A DNA stretch of 64,000 bases. Source: Lentzea sp. NBRC 102530 (GTDB taxonomy: Bacteria > Actinomycetota > Actinomycetes > Mycobacteriales > Pseudonocardiaceae). Below the pieces are notes generated by a model that saw only the letters and a list, made by a program, of their open reading frames with translations, had not been told where the DNA came from and searched no databases. The stretch spans positions 154,137 through 218,136 of the forward strand of contig NZ_BSTF01000015.1 in the NCBI RefSeq assembly GCF_030269365.1, written 5' to 3'. The translations under genes were made by a program, and so were the position numbers. Positions 16,311-25,036 of the stretch are shown here, piece after piece (positions within the stretch are counted from its first letter, which is position 1; every line of letters starts with the position of its first letter).

Positions 16311-19078
16311 GCGATCCTCGCCGTGAACGAGTTGAGCCAGCCGTCGCGCGCGGCCGGGGTGAACAGGTCGGTGCCGTCGAGCACGATGCCCGTGCCGTCG
16401 AGCGTGCCGAGGACGACGGGGTTGAGCTCGGCGGGCAGCTTCGCGACGTCGGCGGGGGCGACCTCGACGACCGCGCCGATGCGGTGCTCGGCGAACAGCG
16501 ACTCGGTGGTCGCGTTCTCCAGCCGCACGCCGATGCCGCTCGCCAGAACGCCCTGGGCCAGCGTGGCCGCGACGCCGCCGGCGCCGATGCGGGCACCGCT
16601 GAGCAGCAGCTCGCGGCTGCCGGCCAGCGCGGTCAGGTAGCTGTCCACTTCGGACAGTTCCAGGTCGTCCAGGCCGCCGTCCGGCAGGCCCAGCTTGCGC
16701 GCCGCGACCGTGCCGACCGGGGACGAGGTCCGCAGGCCGACCTGGACGAGCACGTTGCCCTGGGCGGTCCACTGCTCGCGCAGCAGGCCGTCGCGGTGCG
16801 GGACCTTGCCGAGCGCGCTCAGGAACACCGCGGGCGGCACGCTGACCAGGCCCTCGTCGGTGTGCACCGAGCCCGCCGACGAGTCCTTGCCCGAGATCAG
16901 CGGCACGCCGAAGTGGCGGACCAGGCCCGCGAGCTCGTCGACCATGCCGACGAGCCACTCGCGCCAGTTCTCCGACAGGTGCGGGGTGTAGAAGTTGTCG
17001 CACATGCAGACGTCCTTGACGGCCACACCCGCGAGCACCTGGCCCGCGATGGCCGCGCAGAACATCTGGCGGGTGGCGGCGACCGGGTCGGCGTCGAACA
17101 TCCACGGGTTGAACGCGGTGTTCAGCACGGCCGCGGCGGGCGAGCCGTCGACCGGCGTGCCCGCCCAGTAGGCGGTGCGGACCGGCTGCTCGGTGCCGTA
17201 GTGCGGGCCGTACCAGGTGTTGCCCTGGACCGTGGAGTCGTACTGCGAGTCGGCGTAGTGCTGCGAGGCGACCTCGGCGTCCGAGACGACCTGTTCGAGC
17301 AGGTCAGCGAGCTGCTTGGCGTCGAGTTCCGGCCACTCGGGGGCGCCCTGCGGGCGCGGCGGCGCGCCGACCTCGACCCGTTCGACCTCGAGGTCGAGCA
17401 GGTCGTACGCGACGTCGAAGCCGAGTTCGCCCTGGTGGGCGGGGACGCTGAACGGGTCGGCCGCGATCAGCTTCTCCTCGGTCAGGTCCGGCGCGTGGAA
17501 CACGTGGTAGCGCCCCGTGTCCGCGAACCGGCCGATGACCGTCGAGCGCACCATGTGCCGGTCGAGGATCTGCTTCGCCCGCGCCTGGTGCTCCGGCGGC
17601 ACGGCGAGCAGCATGCGTTCCTGCGACTCGGACAGCAGGATCCGCCACATCGGCAGCGCGGCGGTCTTGAGCGGCACCAGGGCGGTGTTGATCCACACGC
17701 CGCACGCCTCGCCGATCTCGCCGACGGCGCTGTTCAGGCCGGCGCCACCGACGTCGGTGAGCGCGCTCATGCAGCCCGCCTCGCGCAGTTCGATCAGCGC
17801 CTTGCGGAACTTGACCTGCTCCAGCGGCGCGCCGATCTGCACGGCCGTCGTGTCCATCACCGCGCCCGCCGAGCTGGCCGACGCGCCGTGGATGCCCTCG
17901 TTGCCGGTCAGGCCGCCGATGAGCACGACGAAGTCACCGGGACGCGGCGTGCCGCGCTGCGCGGCCTCCACCGGCAGCAGGCCGATGCTGCCGCCGAGCG
18001 CGAACGGCTTGGCGCGGTAGGCCGGGTGGAACGTCATGCGCGACGACATCATCGGCACGCCGAAGGTGTTGCCGTACTCCTTGATCGCGCGGATCGTCTC
18101 GCCCGCGAGCCTGCGCGCGTCCGGACGGCCCTTGATCGGCGCGGGAGCCTCGGGCTCACCGACCGCCGTGTACTCGAAGCTGCCGATCGGGTCCGCGGAC
18201 AGCCCCGTGCCGAGGATGTCGCGCAGCACGCCGCCGAGCTTGGTCAACTGTCCGAAGTAGCCGGAGATCGCGGACGGCCCGTTGTGCGTCTCGGCCTTGA
18301 TGGCGATCGCGTGGCCGTCGTAGAAGTCCCAGACGCCGGCGTTGTCGTGGAACATGCTGAGCACGTTCGGGTTGTCGACGTCCTTCGCCGCCTGGATCAG
18401 CCTGCCGAGCAGACTGCCCAGCGACTTCCACGTGGTGTGCGCGCAGTGGTCGCTCCACCGGGCGTCGAGCGCCTCCAGCAGCACGTCCGTGACGAACTCG
18501 TCGTTCAGCGTGTTCTGCACGTGCTGGACGTGCTTCATCTGCACGAGCGACAGGTTCCGCCCGCCCGCGGTGCCGAGCTGTGCGAGCTCGTCGTCGCTGA
18601 GACCGCGCAGGTCGTACTGCTCCGCCGGGTCGTAGTGCCCCTGCGGCACGAGCGTGTCGTAGTGCGGTTCCTCGACGTGCAGCTCTTCGATCGTCGAGTT
18701 GAACCTGCTGGTGACGATGAGGTCCCTGAGCTGCGGCGCCGCCGACTTGTAGCTGGTCGCGACCTTGCCGGCCTTCGCCTTCACCCCGAGCAGCCCGCAC
18801 ACCGTGACGATGGAGTCGCTCTCGTTGTCGACCACCCCGCGCTTGTACGCCACCTGCACGGCACCGGCGTCCAGCGGCGCGTCGAGCGTCACCTCGACGT
18901 CGAGCTGGTCGCCCAGCACCGCCGCCACCTGCCCGAGCGCGGCGGCGTCGGGCGCGCTCTCGAACTCGACGTAGTAGTCGCGCCAGACCTCGAGGTCCTC
19001 AAGCCCCCACGATCGGCCGAGCTCACGGATGTCGGGCTCCGCTACCCCCGCGGAGCGAACCGAGAACTTGTGGATCAA
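16307..19078 (-). CDS. purL: FGAM synthase, long-type PurL without glutaminase domain
   Basis: About 923 residues from a TTG at 19078 (AGGAGG 4 nt upstream; the adjacent TTG at 19081 is possible). The N-terminal ~160 residues include a PurS-like section, then the linker (DARWSDHCAHTTWKSL), two AIRS-like halves with AIKAETHNGPSAISGYFGQL, GLTGNEGIHGASASS, ALTDVGGAGLNSAVGE and ISGKDSSAGSVHTDEG. Small actinobacterial PurL proteins are ~750 residues and need separate PurS; this one carries that function and lacks only the C-terminal glutaminase, which is encoded by the 4-bp-overlapping purQ. It may be a second, pathway-specific or acquired enzyme set. Confidence 0.92.
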   Translation of the reverse strand: MIHKFSVRSAGVAEPDIRELGRSWGLEDLEVWRDYYVEFESAPDAAALGQVAAVLGDQLDVEVTLDAPLDAGAVQVAYKRGVVDNESDSIVTVCGLLGVKAKAGKVATSYKSAAPQLRDLIVTSRFNSTIEELHVEEPHYDTLVPQGHYDPAEQYDLRGLSDDELAQLGTAGGRNLSLVQMKHVQHVQNTLNDEFVTDVLLEALDARWSDHCAHTTWKSLGSLLGRLIQAAKDVDNPNVLSMFHDNAGVWDFYDGHAIAIKAETHNGPSAISGYFGQLTKLGGVLRDILGTGLSADPIGSFEYTAVGEPEAPAPIKGRPDARRLAGETIRAIKEYGNTFGVPMMSSRMTFHPAYRAKPFALGGSIGLLPVEAAQRGTPRPGDFVVLIGGLTGNEGIHGASASSAGAVMDTTAVQIGAPLEQVKFRKALIELREAGCMSALTDVGGAGLNSAVGEIGEACGVWINTALVPLKTAALPMWRILLSESQERMLLAVPPEHQARAKQILDRHMVRSTVIGRFADTGRYHVFHAPDLTEEKLIAADPFSVPAHQGELGFDVAYDLLDLEVERVEVGAPPRPQGAPEWPELDAKQLADLLEQVVSDAEVASQHYADSQYDSTVQGNTWYGPHYGTEQPVRTAYWAGTPVDGSPAAAVLNTAFNPWMFDADPVAATRQMFCAAIAGQVLAGVAVKDVCMCDNFYTPHLSENWREWLVGMVDELAGLVRHFGVPLISGKDSSAGSVHTDEGLVSVPPAVFLSALGKVPHRDGLLREQWTAQGNVLVQVGLRTSSPVGTVAARKLGLPDGGLDDLELSEVDSYLTALAGSRELLLSGARIGAGGVAATLAQGVLASGIGVRLENATTESLFAEHRIGAVVEVAPADVAKLPAELNPVVLGTLDGTGIVLDGTDLFTPAARDGWLNSFTARIA

Positions 19079-19252
19079 CAATCCTCCTGGAGCAGAACGG
19101 TCCGGGCAATTGTCCCCGGCAGCGACCGCGCTCGTGGAAGCACCCAGCCAACCGGGCGAGGCCGCACTGCGACACACGCAGCACCCTATGTGCTCAGCCC
19201 CCACCAGCCCGAATCGACAGAGGGCGACGCGCGTCACCCGACCGCCTGACGC

Positions 19253-19873
19253 TCAGCGGCGCCGCCACACCTCGTCCCCGAGGGAGACCAGCTCGGCGTA
19301 CCCGCGCGGCAGCGCGTCCCCCGGCCGGTAGGACTCCATCGACCGGTTCGGCACCCGCCACTCGTCCAGCGCGAGGTCCAGGGCCCGGGTCGCCAGCAGG
19401 ACGTCGTGGTCGGCCGCGGACCGCGCGAACTCCACCAGGTGCACGCGCACCGGGGACCGCCCGGCCCGCCACGCGACCCGCAGGCTCACCGCGTCCCGCA
19501 CCCGTGCGCAGGCCTCCGCGGCCGCGCGGTCGACCAGCACGTGCTTCGACGTCGTGGGCATCCGGGACGGCGGCAGCACCGGGACCGCGACCGTCTGGCC
19601 GGCGAGCGGGGTCAGCCGGGCGAGCCGGGCGGCGACGACCGCGTCACCGGTGAGGCCGCGCAGGTCCTTGATCTCCCGCGCGGTGAGGCCGATCCGGCCC
19701 TCGGCCGCGCGGCCGGTGATCAGCTCGATGCACGTCTCGACGCGGTGGTCGCACAGCAGGTCGCGCGCCTCCGCGGCCAGCCGGGTCGCTCCTGCCGCCG
19801 CGAGCCTCATCGTCACCACGCGCAACCGCGACGACAGCGCGCCGCCGGCGCCGATCGTCCGCTCGTCCAGCAC
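19253..19873 (-). CDS. Unknown protein upstream of purL
   Basis: 206 residues from a GTG at 19873 with GGAGG 5 nt upstream, which makes this start firm. Arg/Ala/Leu-rich and soluble; contains TAREIKDLRGLTGDAVVAAR in the middle and RVHLVEFARSAADHDVLLAT toward the end, closing with YAELVSLGDEVWRRR. I do not recognise a family and see no signal peptide or catalytic motif. It lies 174 bp upstream of purL on the same strand, so they could share a promoter, but the gap argues against strict coupling. Confidence 0.7.
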   Translation of the reverse strand: MLDERTIGAGGALSSRLRVVTMRLAAAGATRLAAEARDLLCDHRVETCIELITGRAAEGRIGLTAREIKDLRGLTGDAVVAARLARLTPLAGQTVAVPVLPPSRMPTTSKHVLVDRAAAEACARVRDAVSLRVAWRAGRSPVRVHLVEFARSAADHDVLLATRALDLALDEWRVPNRSMESYRPGDALPRGYAELVSLGDEVWRRR

Positions 19874-20039
19874 ATCCGCCTCCAGTACCGCGACCGCACC
19901 GGGATTCGATCACGGCTCGAGCGCGGATCGTGACCTCGGGAGGAGACCCTGCCCGCTCGGCACGGCCAAAGCCGCCCGAAGGTGCAGACAGGTGTTTCGC
20001 AGGCTCCGCGACGAGCACCGGCACGCAACGTCCCCGCCG

Positions 20040-20299
20040 ACGAGGGCCGGGCCCTCGACGTGCTGCGGCACCGAGCGGGCGCCACCGCGGCGGTGTTCCC
20101 CGGTGACGGCGCCGCGGACGAGAAGGCGTTCGCGCAACTCTCCGGAAAGGACGTCGGCATCCGCGTCGGCGCCGATGACACCGTTGCGGCGCACCGGATC
20201 GAGGACATCGCGATGGTCGTGGCCACGTGCACGGCGTCGCTGGAGCACCGAACCGCGTGGTTGTCCTCCGGTTTTGCCCGTACGGCCCTCGCGGAGTGA
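20040..20299 (+). pseudogene. Relic of trehalose-6-phosphate phosphatase (OtsB) C-terminus
   Basis: The frame encodes EGRALDVLRHRAGATAAVFP, then GDGAADEKAFAQLSGKDVGI and RVGADDTVAAHRIEDIAMVV, a run that matches the last ~80 residues of HAD-family trehalose phosphatases (normally GRAL-x4-R-x4-VxFxGDDxTDExAF). The metal motif GDDxTDE is altered to GDGAADE, and the N-terminal two-thirds of the enzyme is missing. No believable start or ribosome site precedes it. I read it as a decayed fragment. Confidence 0.65.
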
Positions 20300-20395
20300 C
20301 AATCGGGGCAGACACCCCGGTGAGCACCGCGCTCACCCGATTAGCCTCCGTCCGCGAGCGGTGACGGGACGCGGTGTGGACCAGAGGGAGCGGGA

Positions 20396-23300
20396 GTGCC
20401 GGAAGCTGGTGCGGGACAACGGTTGCGCATCGGGCTGCTGGGCCCGTTGCGCGTCGTCCACGACGGCACCGAGGTCCCGCTCGGCCCGAGCCGGCAACGC
20501 GCCGTGTTCGCCCTGCTCGCCTCGCGCGCCGGGCAGGCCGTCAGCCGCGAGGAGCTGATCGCCGGGGTCTGGGGGATCACCGCGCCGGCCAGTGCCGCGG
20601 GCAGCGTCTACACCTACGTCTCCGCCCTGCGCAGGGCCCTGACCGGCGCGGGCGTCGAGAACAGCCGCGAGGTCCTGTTCTCCGCCAGGAACGGCTACAC
20701 GCTGCGGGTCGCGCCGTCCCAGGTGGACCTGGTGGAGTTCAGCGACCTGGTGGCGCACGCCGACCGGCTCAGCGCCGCCGGGGAGCACCGCGAGGCCGTC
20801 GAACAGCGGTCCAGGGCGCTCGAGCTCTTCCGCGGCGACCCGTACACCGGGGTTCCCGGGCCGCACGCCGAGCACGAACGCGGCCGCTGGACCGACCGCG
20901 GTCTGTCCGCCGTGGAGGCACGGGCCCGCGACCGGCTGGTGCTCGGCGAGACGGACGACCTGCCCGCCGAACTGGCCTCGCTGGCGCGGAACTTCCCGTT
21001 GCGCGAGTCGCTGCACGCGTTGCTGATGCTGGCGCTCAGCCGTGCCGGGAGGCAGGCCGAGGCCCTCGACGTCTACGCGGAGGCGCGCGGGGTGCTGCGG
21101 ACCGAACTGGGCGCGGAACCGGGCCGGGCGTTGCTGGAGGCCCACGCCGCCGTGCTGGCCGGCGCGGCCGTTCCCACCGCCGCACCCGAGCAGGACGACG
21201 AGCAGGAGGACCCGGTCCCCGCGCGCGGCGCCACCGACGTGTTCGTCGGGCGGGAGGCCGAGGTCGAACGCCTGCGCGAACGCCTCGTCGAGCTGTCGAC
21301 CGGCGCGGGCGGGGCCGTCCACGTCGAGGGCGAGCCCGGCATCGGCAAGTCCGAACTGCTCGCGCTCGGGCTCGCGGGAGCCAGGCGGCTCGGGTTCCAG
21401 GTCGGCTGGGCGGTCGCGGACCAGCTCGCCGCGCACTTCCCGCTGCAGGTGCTGATGGAGTTCGCGGGCATCGACCCGGTCGGGGCCTGCTCCCAGCGCG
21501 GCGAGCTCAGCCGCCGGCAGCACACGAGCGAACCACCGGGCGACGACGACACCATCCAGATCGTCGCCGACCACACGGTCGCGCTGGTGGACGAGATGAC
21601 CGCGCGCGCCCCGACCGTGCTGGTGATCGACGACCTGCAGTGGGCCGACGAGGCGTCCGTGCACATCTGGCGCAGGCTCGTCACGGCGACCCGCCAGCTG
21701 CCGTTGCTGCTGGTCACGGCGGCGCGATCGCGGCACGGCCGGGCCGACCTCGACGGGCTGCGCGCGCACGTCGCCGCCACCGGTGGTGACGTGGTGGCGC
21801 TCGGGCCGTTGTCGGACGCCGAATCCGACGCGCTGACCACCGCGCTCGTCGGCGCCCGCCCGGGGTCGCGGCTGCGCAGGCTCGTCGCGCACGCCGACGG
21901 CAACCCGATGTACCTGCGGGAGATGCTCGGCGAACTGATGCGCGAGCAGGCCCTCGACGTCTCCGGCGGCACGGCCGAGGTCGCCCAGTCGCACCTGGAC
22001 GACGCGCCGCGCACGTTGTTCGCCGCCGTGCGCCGCACGTGGGACGCGTTGCCCGACCGCACCCGCGAGGTGCTGCGCTGGGCCGCCGCGCTCGGCGCCG
22101 AGGCCACCACCGAGCAGATCGCGGCGCTGTCGGCACGACCCGTCGCCGAGGTCGCCCAGGCCGTCGAGGACGCGATCACCGCGAACGTCCTCGCGGAGGC
22201 CACGCCCCGGCTGGTGTTCCGGCACCCGGTGATGCGCGAGGCCGTGTACGAGGCCGTGCCCGTGTCGATGCGCGAACTGCTGCACCTGCAGGCCGCCCAG
22301 GCGCTGGCCGCCGAGCAGGCACCCGCGCGCCGGGTGGCCGAGCAGCTGGTGGCCGCCGCGTCCGACCTGCCGCCGTGGGTGTGCGACTGGCTCGTCGTGC
22401 ACGTCGCCGAACTCGCCTCGCGGGCGCCGTTGATCGCGGTGGACCTGCTGGAGCAGGCGCTCGAGGGCGGAGGCCCGCGCGACCCGCGCCGCGAGGTGCT
22501 GCTCACCGCGCTGGTGCGGGTGCTGTTCAAGCTGGTGCGCGACCCGGAGGCGCAGGTCAAGCAGGCGCTCGCGATCTCGACGGACCCGACCCGCTCGACC
22601 GAGCTGCGGCAGATGCTCGCGGCGATCCTGCTGCGGCAGGGCAAGCGCGACCTGGCCGTGCGGGCGCTGACCGAGGTGGAGACGGACCCGTCGGTGCCGG
22701 AGATCTGGCGGCTGCGGCACAAGTCGCTGCTGGCGCACATCGGGCGGGACATCTCCAACGTCGACAGCGCCGAGCTGAACGCGAAGACGGCGCACGCGGA
22801 GGCCGTCGCGAACAAGGACGCCTACCTGATCGCGCACTCCCTGCAGACGCGCTGGCTGGTGGACACGGTCCGGCGCGACCACCGCGCTGCGCTGCGGCAC
22901 GTGGACGAGGCGATCTTCGCCGTCGCCGGCCGCACGGACATGGCGGCGATGCACGCGATCCTGCTGGACAACCGCATGTTCACGCTGCAGAACCTCGACC
23001 GGCTGGGCGAGGTCGACGAGGCGTTGCGCAAGGTGGACGAACTGACGGTCGTGCACCGGCTGCCGACCGGCCCGCAGGTGCCCGCCGCGATCCACCACTA
23101 CTGGACGGGACGCTGGGACCAGGCCCTAACGGAGCTCGACGCGGCGACCGAGGACGGCCCCGCGATCAACTACGGCGGCCTGGTCGACCCCGGTCCGTCG
23201 TGGCTGTTGCTGCACGGCGTCGCCGCGCTGATCGCGTTGCGGCGGGGCGACAACGCCGCCGCGCGAGCACACCTGGACGCGGCCGAGGAGCACCTCGTGA

Positions 23301-24055
23301 CCACGGTGGCCGAACGCGAGAGCTACGACTTCCTGCTGGTCGCGCGCTCGCTCGCCGCCGTGCGGGACGGGGACCGGAAACGAGCGCTGGAGATCATGGC
23401 GCCGGTCCTCGACCCGGCCTACGCCGAGCTGATGCTGCGGCACCAGTGGCTGCCCGAGGTGCTGAAGCTGGCGCAGGAGGCCGGCGCCGACGACGTGGTC
23501 TTCGAGGCACTGGCCGTCGCCAAGCTGGAGGCGGACCGCGAGATCGTGCCCGCACGCGCCCACACGGCGTTGCTGCGGTGCGAGGCGCTCGCGACCGGCG
23601 ACCCGGAACCGGCGCTCGCCGCGGTGGCGCACTACCGCGAGGTCGGCAGGACGGTCGAGCTGGCCGCGGCGCTGGAGGAGGCCGCGGCGCTGCTCGTCAA
23701 GGCCGGGCGGCAGGCCGAGGCCCGCAAGGCGTTCGCGGAGGCGGTGAACGTCCTCACGGCGCTGGACGCGCGGTGGGACGTCCAGAGGGTCCTGGACCGT
23801 TTCGGTGCCTTCGGCTTCCGGCACGACCGGGCGGTCGGTCGTGCGGGTACCGGCTGGGAGGCGCTGACAGCGGTCGAACGGCGCATCGCCGGCCTCGTCG
23901 CGAACGGACTGTCCAATCCGGACATCGCGGTGCGGCTGTCGCTGCCGCGCCGGGTGGTGCAGGCACACGTGGCGCGCATCCTGACCAAGCTGGGCCTGCG
24001 TTCGCGCGCGCTCGTCGCGAAGCACGCGAACCTGCCCGGCAACGTGGTCAGATGA
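20396..24055 (+). CDS. AfsR/SARP-family regulator with ATPase, TPR and LuxR domains
   Basis: 1,219 residues; GTG start with AGGGAG 5 nt upstream. Order: OmpR-type winged helix (SRQRAVFALLASRAGQAVSR, then ELIAGVWG) and bacterial transcriptional activation domain to ~residue 245; a STAND/AAA-type NTPase with Walker A GEPGIGKS (~311-318) and Walker B VLVIDDLQWADEAS (~409); a long TPR-like helical region; and a C-terminal LuxR HTH (TAVERRIAGLVANGLSNPDI, then HVARILTKLGLRSR). Such proteins activate secondary-metabolite or developmental genes. It is a paralogue of the gene at 25,037 and converges with the LuxR gene (8-bp overlap at the ends). Confidence 0.92.
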   Translation: MPEAGAGQRLRIGLLGPLRVVHDGTEVPLGPSRQRAVFALLASRAGQAVSREELIAGVWGITAPASAAGSVYTYVSALRRALTGAGVENSREVLFSARNGYTLRVAPSQVDLVEFSDLVAHADRLSAAGEHREAVEQRSRALELFRGDPYTGVPGPHAEHERGRWTDRGLSAVEARARDRLVLGETDDLPAELASLARNFPLRESLHALLMLALSRAGRQAEALDVYAEARGVLRTELGAEPGRALLEAHAAVLAGAAVPTAAPEQDDEQEDPVPARGATDVFVGREAEVERLRERLVELSTGAGGAVHVEGEPGIGKSELLALGLAGARRLGFQVGWAVADQLAAHFPLQVLMEFAGIDPVGACSQRGELSRRQHTSEPPGDDDTIQIVADHTVALVDEMTARAPTVLVIDDLQWADEASVHIWRRLVTATRQLPLLLVTAARSRHGRADLDGLRAHVAATGGDVVALGPLSDAESDALTTALVGARPGSRLRRLVAHADGNPMYLREMLGELMREQALDVSGGTAEVAQSHLDDAPRTLFAAVRRTWDALPDRTREVLRWAAALGAEATTEQIAALSARPVAEVAQAVEDAITANVLAEATPRLVFRHPVMREAVYEAVPVSMRELLHLQAAQALAAEQAPARRVAEQLVAAASDLPPWVCDWLVVHVAELASRAPLIAVDLLEQALEGGGPRDPRREVLLTALVRVLFKLVRDPEAQVKQALAISTDPTRSTELRQMLAAILLRQGKRDLAVRALTEVETDPSVPEIWRLRHKSLLAHIGRDISNVDSAELNAKTAHAEAVANKDAYLIAHSLQTRWLVDTVRRDHRAALRHVDEAIFAVAGRTDMAAMHAILLDNRMFTLQNLDRLGEVDEALRKVDELTVVHRLPTGPQVPAAIHHYWTGRWDQALTELDAATEDGPAINYGGLVDPGPSWLLLHGVAALIALRRGDNAAARAHLDAAEEHLVTTVAERESYDFLLVARSLAAVRDGDRKRALEIMAPVLDPAYAELMLRHQWLPEVLKLAQEAGADDVVFEALAVAKLEADREIVPARAHTALLRCEALATGDPEPALAAVAHYREVGRTVELAAALEEAAALLVKAGRQAEARKAFAEAVNVLTALDARWDVQRVLDRFGAFGFRHDRAVGRAGTGWEALTAVERRIAGLVANGLSNPDIAVRLSLPRRVVQAHVARILTKLGLRSRALVAKHANLPGNVVR

Positions 24056-24671
24056 CGCCCGCGCGCATCGCGTAAGCCACGGCGTGCGCTCTGTTGCGGA
24101 GGTTGAGGCGGTTCGTCACGTGGTGGATCACGTTCTTGACGGTCCGCTCGGAGTACCGCAGCTCCTTGGCGATCTCGTCGGTGGCCCAGCCCTCGGCGAT
24201 CAGCCGCAGGACGTCGATCTCGCGCGGTGAGAGCCCCGCCGCGTTGAGACCGTTGGGCGCGAGCACGTCGCGCTGGAGCATCTCGACACGCTTGAGCAGC
24301 TTGCCCAGCACGTCCCTGGGCATCACGCCGCTGCCGTTGGCGGCGGCCTGGATGCTGTCGACCAGCTGCTCCCCCGTCACGGCGGTGCGCGGCAGGATCG
24401 CCACCACACCGCACTCGACGACGGCGAGCAGCGGGGCGTCGGTCAGGGCGGTCGCCATCAGCACGATCGGCACCCTGCGGTCCGCCGAGATCTGGCGGAG
24501 CCAGCCCATGGCCTCCGACGTCAGCCTCTCCGTCGAGAAGACGATGATGTCGGGCGGGTTCGGCCCGTCCTTCTCGACGACCTGCACCTCGGGCCGCGCC
24601 TTGAGGAAGTAGGAGAGCCCGACGTAGCCCATGGGGTCCGTGCTGTGCACGGCGACGCGTACTTGCGCCAT
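24048..24671 (-). CDS. Orphan NarL/LuxR-type regulator with degenerate receiver
   Basis: 207 residues from ATG 24671 (GGAGG 7 nt upstream; a GTG codon directly before is less likely). The first ~120 residues have a receiver-like fold, but the position of the phosphoacceptor Asp reads PDIIVFSTERL, with Ser instead of Asp, so phosphorylation is unlikely. The C-terminus is a LuxR HTH: AGLSPREIDVLRLIAEGWAT, then RYSERTVKNVIHHVTNRLNL. No kinase gene is adjacent. It sits between two giant SARP-type genes and is divergent from the second; cross-regulation with them is a reasonable inference. Confidence 0.88.
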   Translation of the reverse strand: MAQVRVAVHSTDPMGYVGLSYFLKARPEVQVVEKDGPNPPDIIVFSTERLTSEAMGWLRQISADRRVPIVLMATALTDAPLLAVVECGVVAILPRTAVTGEQLVDSIQAAANGSGVMPRDVLGKLLKRVEMLQRDVLAPNGLNAAGLSPREIDVLRLIAEGWATDEIAKELRYSERTVKNVIHHVTNRLNLRNRAHAVAYAMRAGVI

Positions 24672-24730
24672 CACAGAACCTCCACACGTTCGATCACTGA
24701 AATCGAGTCTGAAGAGGCAACCTCTATGAA

Positions 24731-24915
24731 GTCTTGACGACGGGGGCCGCCGAAGCCGTTCCGTCTTGACGACTTGTTCACGTCATGTGTGGATCTTGGC
24801 CGCCCCTCCCGAGCCCCCGCGGCGGCCGTGAGCGCCGGGGAACCGGTTGACCTGCGGGTTCACCCGGATGGCCCATCTCGACGTTTATCGGGCGGCCGTC
24901 TCGCCTCGTCAAGAC
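24731..24915. promoter_or_regulatory. Three GTCTTGACGA repeats in divergent promoter region
   Basis: GTCTTGACGA occurs at 24731-24740 and 24763-24772 (32 bp apart, about three helical turns), and its exact reverse complement TCGTCAAGAC at 24906-24915. All three lie in the 365-bp gap between the divergent orphan LuxR gene and the second SARP-type gene. They are good candidates for binding sites of one of these regulators; nothing else is seen in this gap. Confidence 0.5.
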
Positions 24916-25036
24916 CGCGGTGAGCTGGGACACGATCTCATTTGGCGGCCGGCGCTGAACCGTCCGGCGTTCGCCCGCCGTGTCTAAACTCGACAGCCGC
25001 GCCCGTCTGCGCGATCGCAAGCCCGGAGTGGAGCAG

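Noticed and set aside
16484..19249. A long open frame on the + strand opposite purL
   Set aside because: It is an artefact of the high-GC third positions of purL; its translation is low-complexity Arg/Ala/Gly/Val and carries no recognisable domain.
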